DNA of 13,430 nucleotides from CAYOZN01 sp964408455 (GCA_964408455.1 CAYOZN010000051.1:1-13430); one strand, 5' to 3'; counted from the stretch's first letter, positions 1 through 8,151 are shown. The notes: generated by a model not told the origin, from the letters alone. Numbers and translations are program-made.

Positions 1-2
1 AT

Positions 3-1346
3 GGCTCGATCTGTGCCACCGACATGACAGGCAACTTTATTCTCGTCGGCAAGGATGCCACGAGCCAACAGTACGAGATGATGATTGGCCTGGATTCGCA
101 GTTGACAATAACAGGTCCGCCGATACCTGCTCCGGCGGAATTCGAAGGCCGGCGCACCGGTCATATCCGCCTCATTCGCGACGCCGCCGGCACGCTCTAT
201 CAGCTTCACGGCGCATTGGGGCTGATCCGACTGACCGACGGTCAGGTCGTGCTTCCGCCCACGCAGTTCCTGGACGAAAATGAGGCCGGCGGTGCAACCG
301 TCACAATTGGCCCGCACACCGGCGGCGGCTATCCCCTGCTAGATGTGGCCTTCGATCCATCGGACGAAACCAACACCACGCTGTTTGTGGTCCCCGTGCG
401 GGTGGACCCACCCAATAGTGTGCCTGCGGAACACCAGAACCCCTACCGGGCAGCCGCCAAGATTAAGCTTCTGTCCACCAACAGCTTCGACCTGCTTGCG
501 ATTTATGGCGCAAATCCCGCGATCGGCTCGTCGTCAGAAGTCCCCGCCGGCAGTCCGGCCGACTATGTCTTCCATCCGGACGCGTCACGCGTGCGCGAAC
601 TTGCAGTCGACGCCTTCTGCAATCTGTTCGTCGTTTGTGCCCACGGAATAAACGACAACGACTACATCCTGATCTTCCCCCCCTGTGAACCGGAGATACG
701 CATCCCCATAGGCGATCTGGTCCAGGCTCCCTCAACACTCCATATTGACGGCGATTACCTGTATATCTCCACCTCGGTCGATGGCCCCGACGACACCGAC
801 ACGGTCATCCACCGCTATCGAATTACCCGAAGCAGCAACAAGGCAACCGGTATCACGGAACATGTCGTGATTCCGATCGCGGGCATTCGATTCCTGACCG
901 GCATGGTGACCGATTCGGCGTCGGGCGATCTCGTCGCGATCGGGTTTAATTCTCCGCATTGCCCCGGCGACGACTGTGACGGGCTCGAACCGCAATGCCC
1001 GGAGATGTGCTCTTTCGGCGGCGACGATGTGATCTTCACACAGCCGATGATGGCCCGGGTTCAGAATCCCGCCGGCGCCGCGCCAGAAGTGTTCGTCTCC
1101 GCCATCACCGGAACCGAACTTACTCTCCCGCTGGCGATCGAGCTGTTACCCCCATCTGGCGCATGCTTGATCGGCGATGTGAATGACTCCGGCCAGATCA
1201 CGCACGAGGATGCCGAACTCTTCGCGTCCGTCCTGGTCAACGGCGCCGCCGACCCTGATGAATTGTGCAGGGCGGATATCAATGGGGACACGCTGATCGA
1301 CGGCGCCGATATCCAGCCATTCATCGAACTGGTCCTCGATGACTGA
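3..1346 (+). CDS. Secreted dockerin-like repeat protein, 5' end outside the window
   Basis: The frame is open from base 3 and the first in-window ATG (24) has no clear ribosome binding site or signal peptide behind it. The start and export signal are therefore probably upstream of the window and this is a partial gene. Counted from the ATG at 24, 440 residues are visible. The body (about 1-375) has no motif I recognise. It is rich in short beta-strand-like runs and aspartates and could be a beta-propeller or similar extracellular fold. The last 60 residues (381-440) hold two EF-hand-like calcium loops typical of dockerin type I repeats, DVNDSGQITHED and DINGDTLIDGAD, ending in DGADIQPFIELVL. 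Paired cysteines (CPGDDC, CPEMC) also fit an exported protein. The same C-terminal signature ends the M4 protease at 2494, which suggests a shared surface-anchoring or sorting role. That role is inferred. The function of the body is unknown. Confidence 0.75.
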   Translation, partial: GSICATDMTGNFILVGKDATSQQYEMMIGLDSQLTITGPPIPAPAEFEGRRTGHIRLIRDAAGTLYQLHGALGLIRLTDGQVVLPPTQFLDENEAGGATVTIGPHTGGGYPLLDVAFDPSDETNTTLFVVPVRVDPPNSVPAEHQNPYRAAAKIKLLSTNSFDLLAIYGANPAIGSSSEVPAGSPADYVFHPDASRVRELAVDAFCNLFVVCAHGINDNDYILIFPPCEPEIRIPIGDLVQAPSTLHIDGDYLYISTSVDGPDDTDTVIHRYRITRSSNKATGITEHVVIPIAGIRFLTGMVTDSASGDLVAIGFNSPHCPGDDCDGLEPQCPEMCSFGGDDVIFTQPMMARVQNPAGAAPEVFVSAITGTELTLPLAIELLPPSGACLIGDVNDSGQITHEDAELFASVLVNGAADPDELCRADINGDTLIDGADIQPFIELVLDD

Positions 1347-1531
1347 TCGGCATAATGGATTGCCGCGTTCGCAATGCTCGTACGCGGTGCCCGCAGGGCG
1401 CCCGCATCCAAAAAAGCGCCGGCCTTGGTGTCCGCACTACGGCACTGCCCGAAAAATGCCGGGACGAGGCAGCGCTGCACACCTTTCCGGCGGACATTGC
1501 GCCGCTTCGCCCATCACGCCGTCGCGATTCA

Positions 1532-1816
1532 TCAGTAATCCGTGCGATCGGAGCCGGCGACCTTCACGATCTTGTTGTACAGCCCCAGCAGCAGGAACGT
1601 CGGCGCCCACTGGCCGACAAACAGGCTGTCGTGACGATTGCCGGTCAGCCGCAGCCATAGCGACGTGCCGATCGAGGCAGCCGCGGCCCAGAGGAACGCA
1701 TCCGACGGCAGCCTGGCCGTTTGCCGCTCGATCGATCGTGCCACGCGACCCTCCGCATGCTGGTGCGCTTTGGTTCTGACTTTCCCGGTCACGTCGCCGC
1801 TCGTGGTCGTTTCCAT
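1532..1816 (-). CDS. Small conserved-looking membrane protein, 94 aa, function unknown
   Basis: The frame stays open far upstream, but that part lies in a 23-bp tandem repeat array and is not credible protein. I chose the ATG at 1816 because GAGAGGA sits about six bases upstream. The 94-aa product has a charged, basic, soluble N-terminus (1-38, with several Arg, Lys and His). Two hydrophobic segments follow, at about 41-58 (FLWAAAASIGTSLWLRL) and 66-84 (FVGQWAPTFLLLGLYNKIV), with a short polar turn between them and a polar tail, giving a probable two-helix hairpin in the inner membrane. I cannot name a family. The gene stands alone on this strand, convergent with the dockerin-ended gene, and has its own candidate promoter and the repeat array directly upstream. 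Confidence 0.7.
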   Translation of the reverse strand: METTTSGDVTGKVRTKAHQHAEGRVARSIERQTARLPSDAFLWAAAASIGTSLWLRLTGNRHDSLFVGQWAPTFLLLGLYNKIVKVAGSDRTDY

Positions 1817-1835
1817 GGTTGATCCTCTCGTGTTC

Positions 1836-1865
1836 CTTATAATGAAAATTGGCGTAACATCGCAA
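1836..1865 (-). promoter_or_regulatory. Candidate sigma-70-like promoter of the 94-aa membrane protein gene
   Basis: Read on the minus strand, TTGCGA (1860-1865) is followed after 18 bp by TATAAG (1836-1841). These match the sigma-70 -35 and -10 boxes at 4/6 and 5/6 positions. The ATG lies 19 bases beyond the -10 box, so the leader would be very short but still contains the GAGAGGA ribosome binding site. The -35 box overlaps the edge of the 23-bp repeat array. Planctomycete promoters are poorly defined and this is a match by eye. Confidence 0.35.
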
Positions 1866-2026
1866 AATCGGCGCAAGTTCACCTTGTAAATCGGCGCATG
1901 TTCGCCACCTAAATCGGCGCATGCTCGCCCCGTATCGGCGCAAGTTCGCCACGTAAATCGGCGCAAGTTCGCCATGTAAATCGGCGCAAGTTCGCCACGT
2001 AAATCGGCGGCGCATGTTCGCCACCC
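1865..2026. repeat. 23-bp tandem repeat array, seven units, upstream of the small membrane protein gene
   Basis: Seven consecutive units start at 1865, 1888, 1911, 1934, 1955, 1978 and 2001. The typical unit begins AAATCGGCGCAAGTTCGCCA and continues with C/T, G, T. Five units are 23 bp, the one at 1934 lacks two bases (21 bp), and the one at 2001 carries a three-base insertion (26 bp). Degenerate copies extend the array to about 1845 on one side and 2054 on the other. Each unit contains a small dyad, GGCG-N6-CGCC. Variation between units is mostly A/T or C/T changes in the loop and at the unit junction. There are no spacers, so it is not a CRISPR array. It fills the region about 50-210 bp upstream of the ATG at 1816. 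It could bind a regulator or be a neutral satellite. Confidence 0.85.
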
Positions 2027-2171
2027 AAATGGGCGCACGCGAAACTTCGCCGCCGCGGGGCCGACAATGTTCCGGCGCGGCAGCCTCACTGACCGCAAAG
2101 CCGGCAGCCCGCGAACCCGTGACCCGCGGGCCGATCGGCTGATTCTAAGTTGCGGCTGATATCTGCTGATT

Positions 2172-2202
2172 GAAAAGCGCCTTTACAGACGAACAGGCGC
2201 CA
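2172..2202 (-). terminator. Weak intrinsic terminator candidate after tRNA-Gly
   Basis: On the minus strand, about 20 bases after the tRNA, GCGCC and GGCGC form a five-base-pair stem around a 14-base loop, followed by TTTTC. The stem is short and the T-run brief. The five T's that directly follow the tRNA 3' end could also serve in 3' processing or termination. Low-moderate confidence. Confidence 0.35.
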
Positions 2203-2220
2203 AGTAACGGGAGATCAAAA

Positions 2221-2292
2221 AGCGGGCGACGCGACTCGAACGCGCAACGTCCAGCTTGGAAGGCTGGTGCTCTACCATTGAGCTACGCCCGC
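2221..2292 (-). tRNA. tRNA-Gly (anticodon UCC)
   Basis: The minus strand folds as a full cloverleaf: acceptor stem GCGGGCG/CGCCCGC, D arm GCTC-AATGGTA-GAGC, anticodon arm CCAGC-CTTCCAA-GCTGG with anticodon TCC, a five-base variable loop, and T arm GCGCG-TTCGAGT-CGCGT with one G-U pair. The base after the acceptor stem is T, the discriminator expected of bacterial tRNA-Gly. The CCA end is not encoded (TTTTG follows). It lies about 200 bp downstream of the M4 protease on the same strand. Confidence 0.97.
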
Positions 2293-2493
2293 AGTTTCGG
2301 TGGTTTATCTTATGCGACTTGCCGGGAAAGGGAAACGCGCGGACGCTGCCCCCGTCGCGGCGTACGGGCAGTCGCATATTGCCAACCGAACCGCGCCCGT
2401 AAGAAAGCGATCACCTCTCCAGCGGCGGAACGCCGCAGCAGCGCTGTTCCGGTGCACCCGGCCCGTGCCATCGGGCAGGCGGCGATCCAGCGC

Positions 2494-5400
2494 TTACGGC
2501 GCGAGCAGCGCATCGACATAGTGCTGAATATCTGCCCCGTCCAGCGCGTCGTCCTGGTTGAAATCGAAGTAGCACGCAAACTCACCGCCGTCGAGCATGT
2601 CTGCCACGAACGTGGCGATGTCGGCCGCGGCTGCATCGCAGGAATCGGGCGTCCGGTTGCCGCTGCAATCGTCCGCCGCAATGGCGGCGCGGATAAAGAC
2701 GCTGACGTACGTTTCGCCAAAGCATGATCCGCCGATGTTGCCGTTGACCTCCGGCGACGCGACCACGTTGATGGTAATGCTGCCGCCGCCGGCGGCACTG
2801 TTCCACGTCGCCTCCGGGACCGCGAGGACCTGGAACTCCGGCGTGCCGCCGCAATCGGTGCTGCTAAGTTCATAAACGCGGCCGGCGGGGGCGCCGTTGA
2901 TATCGACATCAAGGAATTCTTCCGCGCTGGAAAAATCCCCGCGCGCATAGAAGCTCAGGATCACGTCGCCTGAAACCACCGGCGGGTCGGTCACCACGAA
3001 CGCCTGCGGCATGCCGGCCCCGATGTTGCCTGCGGGATCGAAGGCACGGGCCAGGAAGTAGCCGTCGATATCGATCTGGGCGTCGTCGTTGCAGTCGGCA
3101 CAGGTGAACAGCGCGAAGTCATCGACATACCAGCCCGTGCCGCCGGTGCAGCCGTCCTTGCCGAAATCGAAGCGGAACTGCACATCGTCGCCGGGCGAGG
3201 CCAGCGTGCCGAGATCAATGACCGAGGTGCCCCACTGCCCGCCGGTGCCGGTCCAGCCCGGCTCGCCTGCGAGTGGATTGGTATTGCCCTGCCCGATGCT
3301 GTTGATCCGGCCGTTGAACGGGTTGAAGCGGAAGGCCCCGCGCGGAATTACCTGCCATGGGCCGCCCTCCACGCTGATCTTGATGTTGCCGGCGTCCCAG
3401 CCGCCTTCGGACTGGAGGAAATGCGTGTACGAGGCAAACAGGACCCCATCTGAAACCGGCGTGACGATGACCGGGCTGAACAGGGAATGCACCGCGGACT
3501 CATCGATCGTGTTGCAATCGCCCACCGCCGCATCCGCGCAGAACCGCGCGATACCCGCACGGCCAAACGGCAGCGGATCTGTCGTGAGCACCCAGTCGTA
3601 TGGCGTGGGCGGCGCAGTATTCGAGACCGTCCAGCCGCCAGGGCCCGACTCAAAATCATCTGCAAAAATGATCGACGGTGAATCGCACGTGATCGGCGCT
3701 TCCGAAATCAGCACGTCGTCCGCCGAGCCGCAGGCGCCCGGTGTGTTCATCTCCACCGCGACCAGCGCCGTTGTCAGCTGCGCAACGTCATCCGCGAAGA
3801 TGGGCGCGCCGGAGGGCGCGCCGGTTCGCGGATCGGCCGGGTCCTCGCCGATGAGGTCCTGGCCTGCCTGAAGCAGCGCGAAGTAAGCGTCCTCAAAATC
3901 CGACGCGGGCGTCAGATAAAACGCAAGGGCCCGATACCAGAAGGCGCCGGCCTTGATGGGGCCGATGCCCGTGACGACGTGCCCATTAAACGTCTTGCCG
4001 TCGGTAAGTATGGCAAAAGCATGGTTCGGCACGCCGCTGCCGGAATGGACGCCGCCGGCATCCAGTGGATTGCACGTCTGCAACTCGCTGTTGGCATAGT
4101 CGGGATGGTTGCGGCACGGTGGCTGCCACATGTCGCGAATGGCGCCGTTGGCAAACACCGTCATGTCCTCGCCCACCAGCCAGCGCACGCCGTCCACGTA
4201 GTCGAAGCCAGGGCTGCAGGCGGTCCGCAGGTTATTCGGCGTATCCACGCCTGAGCCGCTCGGCGGCGCCGGCAGCCAGGCAGTACCGCCGGGATCGCCC
4301 ACAAACGCCGCATTGCCGTTGAACTGGTCCACCATTTCGCCGAACACGTCGGAGAAGCTCTCGTTCAACTGGCCAGACTGGTTCTGATAGATTAGGTTCG
4401 CGGTGAACTGCGTCAGGCCGTGCGTGAATTCGTGAGCGATGACGTCATCGACGGCAAGGCCATCGCAATAGGACGTCTGCACGCCGTTCCAGGATGCATT
4501 GGGACACGAAAAGGTCCGGCGGACCGAACTGATCAGGGTCATGCCCTGTCCGTTCATGCCGTCACGCCCGAAGCCGCGCAGAAAATAGAGATACGTATCG
4601 CCGGAATAGTCGTACGCCCGGTCGACTTCCGGATCGACCGGCGGGCCTCCTTCGGCCCGGGCGAGCACGCCCGGCAATCCACCGCCCGACGCATCGTACA
4701 CTTCGCGGTTCATCGCATCGGTGATCATGTTCCATCGGTCGAGAATCTCGCCGTCGGCCGCGTCAATGAAGAACCCCTCGCGGTATCCCTGCTCATCGTC
4801 GCGAAGCACGAGGTGCCACGCCAGGCGGGCCCCTGCCGGCGGATCGCCATACCAGCCGGGATCCACCACCACCAGTTGGTTCTCTTCGACCGTCGGTGCC
4901 GAGCCATTGGCACCGAGAATCGCGCGGGCCGTCGCCTCGGCCGCATCCGAGCTCAACGCTGGCGCCACCGCCAGCTTGTCCGACACGGGATAGTACCGTC
5001 CGTTGACGCAGATCACTTCGCCGGCAGCGTTCTGATGGACATGAAGCAGACCGGAAAACACAGGCACGCCGTGATGGACCTGTTGAAAGGACGTGTGCGT
5101 CCAGCCGAAGGTGTCCAGTTCAACGCGGGTCTCGACGAGCTGGGTGCCGGCATCCAGTATGCCGAATACGTGGCCATGCGCGGTAAAGACATCCAATGCC
5201 GCGGGCGGCTGCCCGGCCCTGGCCGCCGCGACGGGAATTGCGCCGCCGGCGCTGGCCTTCAGCATGATGGGCAGNNNNNNNNNNNNNNNNNNNNNNNNNN
5301 NNNNNNNNNNNNNNNNNNNNNNNNNNNNNNNNNNNNNNNNNNNNNNNNNNNNNNNNNNNNNNNNNNNNNNNNNNTGGCCGCCGCGACGGGAATTGCGCCG

Positions 5401-5570
5401 CCGGCGCTGGCCTTCAGCATGATGGGCAGATTCAGACGGGCGTGGCGAACCACGGTCAATTCGCCCGTGTTGATCGCTTCGGCGGCTCGTGAGTGTCCAC
5501 CAGTTGCGACGATGGCGATGCCCGCCGCCACGCAGATATGCCGTGCCCGAAGAATCACGTGCTGCACCAT
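2494..5570 (-). CDS. Secreted M4 (thermolysin-type) metalloprotease with FTP-like propeptide and dockerin-like C-terminus; frame interrupted by assembly gap
   Basis: The start is the ATG at 5570, with GGGAGG five bases upstream. As assembled, the frame is broken by 100 N between two identical 55-bp copies. Removing the gap and one copy leaves 2922 bases, an uninterrupted 973-residue protein, and I number on that basis. Residues 1-31 are a Sec signal peptide (hydrophobic 12-24, cleavage near SRA|AEA). About 33-235 look like an FTP/PepSY-type inhibitory propeptide. The M4 catalytic domain runs from about 239 to 575. It has the zinc motif HEFTH (328-332), the third zinc ligand Glu352 in NESFSD 19 residues later, and the transition-state His457 in GGVHSGSG, all as in thermolysin. 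About 582-763 form a MAM-like or jelly-roll domain (FADDFESGPGGW...GWYVDDF). The last 60 residues contain DCSGNRTPDSCD and the calcium loop DFNQDDALDGAD, shared with the protein ending at 1346. It is likely an exported, self-processing protease that is surface-held or cell-associated. Typical M4 precursors are much shorter (about 550 residues); the extra length is C-terminal. Confidence 0.88.
5220..5429. other. Assembly gap: 100 N between two identical 55-bp contig ends
   Basis: Bases 5275-5374 are exactly 100 N, the usual placeholder for a gap of unknown size. The 55 bases before it (5220-5274) are identical to the 55 after it (5375-5429). Both begin TGGCCGCCGCGACGGG and end ATGATGGGCAG. Joining them into one copy restores the protease frame. 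This is most simply a missed end overlap between two contigs. A length of 55 matches a common de Bruijn-graph k-mer size, so no sequence is probably missing. Confidence 0.9.
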
Positions 5571-6052
5571 AAAGCCTCCCGGACTTGTGTAACGGATGCC
5601 GCGGAATTGCGGCCGATGCGCGTGACCAGGCGCAGGTGCCGAGGCGGGAAATCGTGCGATCGCTGTCATCGACACGTGACTGCACAAAACGGTCCGCGTG
5701 TCGCCGGCGCGGCAATGGCGTTGGACACCCCACCCACCCAGCCTGTCCGGCCGAAGGCCGGTCAACTCACACCCTGGGCTCAGTATAACGGATTCGGCTT
5801 CGCCCGTTCCACCGCTCCAGTCACAGTATGGGCGGTAAAAATACGGCCCCTGCCGAAAAAGGCGACGCACCGCTATGAAACAGCGTCCCGGCCGCCCTGG
5901 GCGGATGGACGCCCGGGCATGACGGCTTATCGAGTGCGCGGCAGGCTCCGCCGCGCGAACAGGCTTTCTGGTTTCCGCTGCTTCGCTGGATTATCATGTC
6001 CGGGAGTCGGGCCCTCGTACGAGCGACCAGGACGCGGGTGAAGGGTGGAATC
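5571..6052. other. Intergenic region between divergent protease and pseudopilin genes
   Basis: This 482-bp stretch separates two divergently transcribed genes and must carry both promoters. I see no credible gene in it: the open frames lack ribosome binding sites and have arginine-rich, shadow-like composition. One perfect hairpin is present at 5936-5956 (GCGCGGC, 7-base loop, GCCGCGC) without a T-run, so it is not a convincing terminator. I could not pick out a promoter with confidence. Confidence 0.5.
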
Positions 6053-6940
6053 ATGCCTAGAGCCTTTCCGCCGAATCGGTGTGCCATCAGCAATGCCCGA
6101 ACAACGCAGCTCAGCGGTTCCCCGCGGCACGTGGCCTTTACGCTGCTCGAGTTGCTCGTCGTCATCGCCATCATCTCGCTCTTAATCTCGATTTTGCTGC
6201 CCTCGCTTGCCGGTGCCAGGCACGAGAGCCAGAAGACCAAGTGCCTCAGCAACATGGGCTCGCTGGGCAAGGCGATGATCATGTACAGCATGGACGATCC
6301 CAAGGGGCTGACATCGCCGGTCGTGCCGGAGGCAGAAGAGGACTGGCTTTACGACGGCGAATACGAATACGGCGGCAAGACCGGTCTGGGCGTCATGGGA
6401 AACCAGGACTTCTGGCAGCAAAACCGCATTCTCAACCGATACATGTATCGCGACCCCATGAACATCAATACCTCGCTGTTCGAGTGTCCGACCGATCGCG
6501 GCGTGGATCCGGCGCCGGTGAATTTCGAGCCGTTCTTCATGGCCCCGCCCGCCCTCGGCAAGCCGGTGCACGTGTCGACGGGCACGAGCTATCGGCTGAA
6601 CAACCACATCGATTTCGTCGGCTTCACCTCGTTCACGCAACACTTCTACGGCCCCTACTTCCGCAGCAGCACGCGCGTCCCGAGCACCGCCGAGACGGTG
6701 CTGCTCGAAGAGACCATCGCCGAAGTTGCAAAATGGAATGCGCCGAATTACTCGTTTCCGGGCTGGCACGGAAAGCGGAACATCTTCAACGTGTCCTTCG
6801 TCGACGGCCACGCCGGGCCCATCCGCCTGGCCGGCCAGACCAATCTGTCTGCCCACTACGAAAACTACTGGGTGGTCCGTGGAGAAAACTGGCGGATGGA
6901 TTGTTATCCCGACAAACCCATCCCGGACCTGCCGAACTAG
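6053..6940 (+). CDS. Type II secretion-like pseudopilin / prepilin-type protein with H...DG motif
   Basis: I chose the ATG at 6053 because GGGTGGA lies just upstream; an ATG at 5996 would add 19 residues. The product is 295 aa. Residues 1-28 are a long basic leader ending HVA, followed by F29-TLLELLVVIAIISLLISILLPSL. This is a class III prepilin signal with cleavage A28|F29 and the conserved Glu at mature position 5 (Glu33). The -1 residue is Ala where Gly is classical. The rest is a globular domain ending in a W-H...FVDGHAG motif (His239, Asp251-Gly252). This resembles the 'prepilin-type processing-associated H-X9-DG' proteins that are greatly expanded in planctomycetes, although 11 residues separate the His and DG here. 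It is probably exported and anchored in the inner membrane by its N-terminal helix. No pilus or secretion genes adjoin it, so its substrate or partner is unknown. The GGCGCC-N10-GGCGCC inverted repeat right after the stop could act as a 3' hairpin. Confidence 0.85.
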   Translation: MPRAFPPNRCAISNARTTQLSGSPRHVAFTLLELLVVIAIISLLISILLPSLAGARHESQKTKCLSNMGSLGKAMIMYSMDDPKGLTSPVVPEAEEDWLYDGEYEYGGKTGLGVMGNQDFWQQNRILNRYMYRDPMNINTSLFECPTDRGVDPAPVNFEPFFMAPPALGKPVHVSTGTSYRLNNHIDFVGFTSFTQHFYGPYFRSSTRVPSTAETVLLEETIAEVAKWNAPNYSFPGWHGKRNIFNVSFVDGHAGPIRLAGQTNLSAHYENYWVVRGENWRMDCYPDKPIPDLPN

Positions 6941-7086
6941 GCGCCGGCCCTGCGTGGCGCCGCCGAGGGGAGGCCCGCACATGGGCGGTTGGCGACGTCG
7001 CGTCCAAGACCGCGCAATTCGTGAAGCAACCTGCCTTTGTGAATTCTCCGTTCCGCATAGGGAACGCCTTTTGCCGCTCCCCGCAC

Positions 7087-7115
7087 TTGCCAAGTCTGTG
7101 TTATTCGACTAAAAG
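7087..7115 (+). promoter_or_regulatory. Candidate sigma-70-like promoter of the FabZ/ACP/KS operon
   Basis: TTGCCA (7087-7092, 5/6 to the -35 consensus), a 17-bp spacer and TAAAAG (7110-7115, 4/6 to the -10) lie about 100 bp before the first dehydratase gene. They sit in the 274-bp gap after the pseudopilin, a stretch locally richer in A+T than its surroundings. The leader would be about 90 bases. This is a match by eye. Confidence 0.4.
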
Positions 7116-7214
7116 TCTCCGGTTCAAATGCGCCCGGGGCCGGCCAACGTGCCTCGGCTCGCGGCGTTTATGTGCATGGGGCGCGCTCACCCCGCGGCGT
7201 TGGAAAGCGACTCG

Positions 7215-7727
7215 ATGAAGTTCATCCTGGTGGATCGCATCACCTCCATCGAGCCGTGGTCGCGCATTACCGCGACCAAGTCGCTCAGCCTGGCCGAGGA
7301 ATACCTCGGCGATCACTTTCCAGCGTTCCCGGTGATGCCCGGCGTCCTGATGCTGGAGGCGATGGTGCAGACGGCTGCCTGGCTGGTGCGTGCCCATCAG
7401 GAATTTGCGAAAAGCATGGTCGTTCTCGCCGAGGCGAAGAACGTCAACTATCGGAGTTTTGTCGCACCGGGCCGCTCGCTGCATGTCGCGGCCGAGGCGG
7501 TGCGCATTGAAGAGGACACAAGCGAGTTCAAGGCGTCCGGCCGCTCTCCCGAGGGCGAGGATATCGTGAAGGCAAGGCTGACGCTTCGGCATTACAATCT
7601 GGCTGAACGGGATTCGCGCTGGGCTGAGACCGACGAGCGACTGATCGCTCACGCAAGAAAGGTCTTCAGCCTGCTCGGCGGCCCGGCAGCCCTGAAGGCG
7701 ACTGCGGCACTGACGAACAACGGCTGA
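7215..7727 (+). CDS. FabZ-like 3-hydroxyacyl-ACP dehydratase (hotdog fold), first of two
   Basis: The ATG at 7215 has GGAAAG eight bases upstream, and the N-terminus MKFILVDRI then lines up with the second dehydratase; upstream in-frame starts only add arginine-rich shadow sequence. The 170-residue protein has a FabZ-type core: the central-helix motif DHFPAFPVMPG with catalytic His34, followed 14 residues later by Glu48 in LEAMVQ, the spacing of the FabZ His/Glu dyad. FabZ enzymes dehydrate 3-hydroxyacyl-ACP to trans-2-enoyl-ACP in the cytoplasm. After the core there is an extra C-terminal tail of about 35 residues (from ERDSRWAETDERL on), ending in an Ala/Leu-rich helix not seen in ordinary FabZ of about 150 residues. 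It leads a five-gene same-strand set and is 29 bp from the ACP gene, so its substrate is probably acyl chains on that carrier. The exact substrate is unknown. Confidence 0.88.
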   Translation: MKFILVDRITSIEPWSRITATKSLSLAEEYLGDHFPAFPVMPGVLMLEAMVQTAAWLVRAHQEFAKSMVVLAEAKNVNYRSFVAPGRSLHVAAEAVRIEEDTSEFKASGRSPEGEDIVKARLTLRHYNLAERDSRWAETDERLIAHARKVFSLLGGPAALKATAALTNNG

Positions 7728-7756
7728 AACGGGTCCCGCAGGGAGGAACCACCGGT

Positions 7757-8146
7757 ATGGCGATGAATCGAGATGAAGTCTTCGACAAGGTCAAGGAAGT
7801 CCTGGTCGATGCCCTGGGCGTGGACGACGACGAGATAAAGGAAGAGGCCACGCTTACCGGCGATCTGGGCGCCGAGTCGATCGACTTTCTTGATATCGTG
7901 TTTCGTCTCGAAAAGACGTTCGGCATCAAGATTCCCCGCGGCGAGCTGTTCCCCGACTCCATCCTCAACAACCCCGAATACGTCGAGGGCGGCAAGATGA
8001 CGGCCAAGGGCCTGGCCACGCTCAAGAGCGCCATGCCGCATGCCGACTTCTCCGAGTTCGAGCACGATCCCGACGTGTCCAAGATGTCCAACCTGTTCAC
8101 CGTCAAGACGATCGTGAACTACGTCAACAACAAGATGGCGGCCTGA
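7757..8146 (+). CDS. Acyl carrier protein with an internal insertion, 129 aa
   Basis: GGGAGGA lies 11 bases before the ATG at 7757 (a second ATG at 7763 is also possible). Residues 1-55 are a standard ACP first half: helix I DEVFDKVKEVLVDALGV, acidic loop, then LGAESIDFLDIVFRLEKTFGIKI. Ser41 is the predicted phosphopantetheine attachment site, although the usual D-S-L/M is E-S-I here. The last helix (FTVKTIVNYVNNKM, about 112-127) is also recognisable. Between them lies roughly 45 residues that normal ACPs of about 80 residues lack, including PEYVEGGKMTAKGLATL and PHADFSEFEHDPDVSKM. The insert may be a docking surface for the partners encoded on both sides. The gene sits between two dehydratase genes, 29 bp after the first and 5 bp before the second, so it is probably the dedicated carrier of this pathway. 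Confidence 0.92.
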   Translation: MAMNRDEVFDKVKEVLVDALGVDDDEIKEEATLTGDLGAESIDFLDIVFRLEKTFGIKIPRGELFPDSILNNPEYVEGGKMTAKGLATLKSAMPHADFSEFEHDPDVSKMSNLFTVKTIVNYVNNKMAA

Positions 8147-8151
8147 AGCCC

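Noticed and set aside
1865..2026. CRISPR array
   Set aside because: The units are directly adjacent with no unique spacers between them, and no cas genes are in view.
1817..2098. N-terminal extension of the small membrane protein through the repeat array
   Set aside because: The extension only translates the tandem repeats; an ATG with GAGAGGA at 1816 gives a sensible protein.
2422..2436. GCGGCG-GAA-CGCCGC hairpin downstream of the protease as terminator
   Set aside because: Only six pairs, no T-run on the minus strand, and 58 bp after the stop; too weak to call.
5220..5429. True direct repeat or insertion flanked by target-site duplication
   Set aside because: The space between the copies is exactly 100 N and collapsing the copies restores the reading frame, so an unmerged contig overlap is simpler.
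4420..5592. 390-aa plus-strand open frame
   Set aside because: It lies opposite the M4 protease, spans the N gap and has no domain features; it is a high-GC antisense shadow.
5936..5956. Seven-pair GC hairpin as terminator
   Set aside because: No T-run on either side and no gene ending nearby; likely chance in GC-rich sequence.
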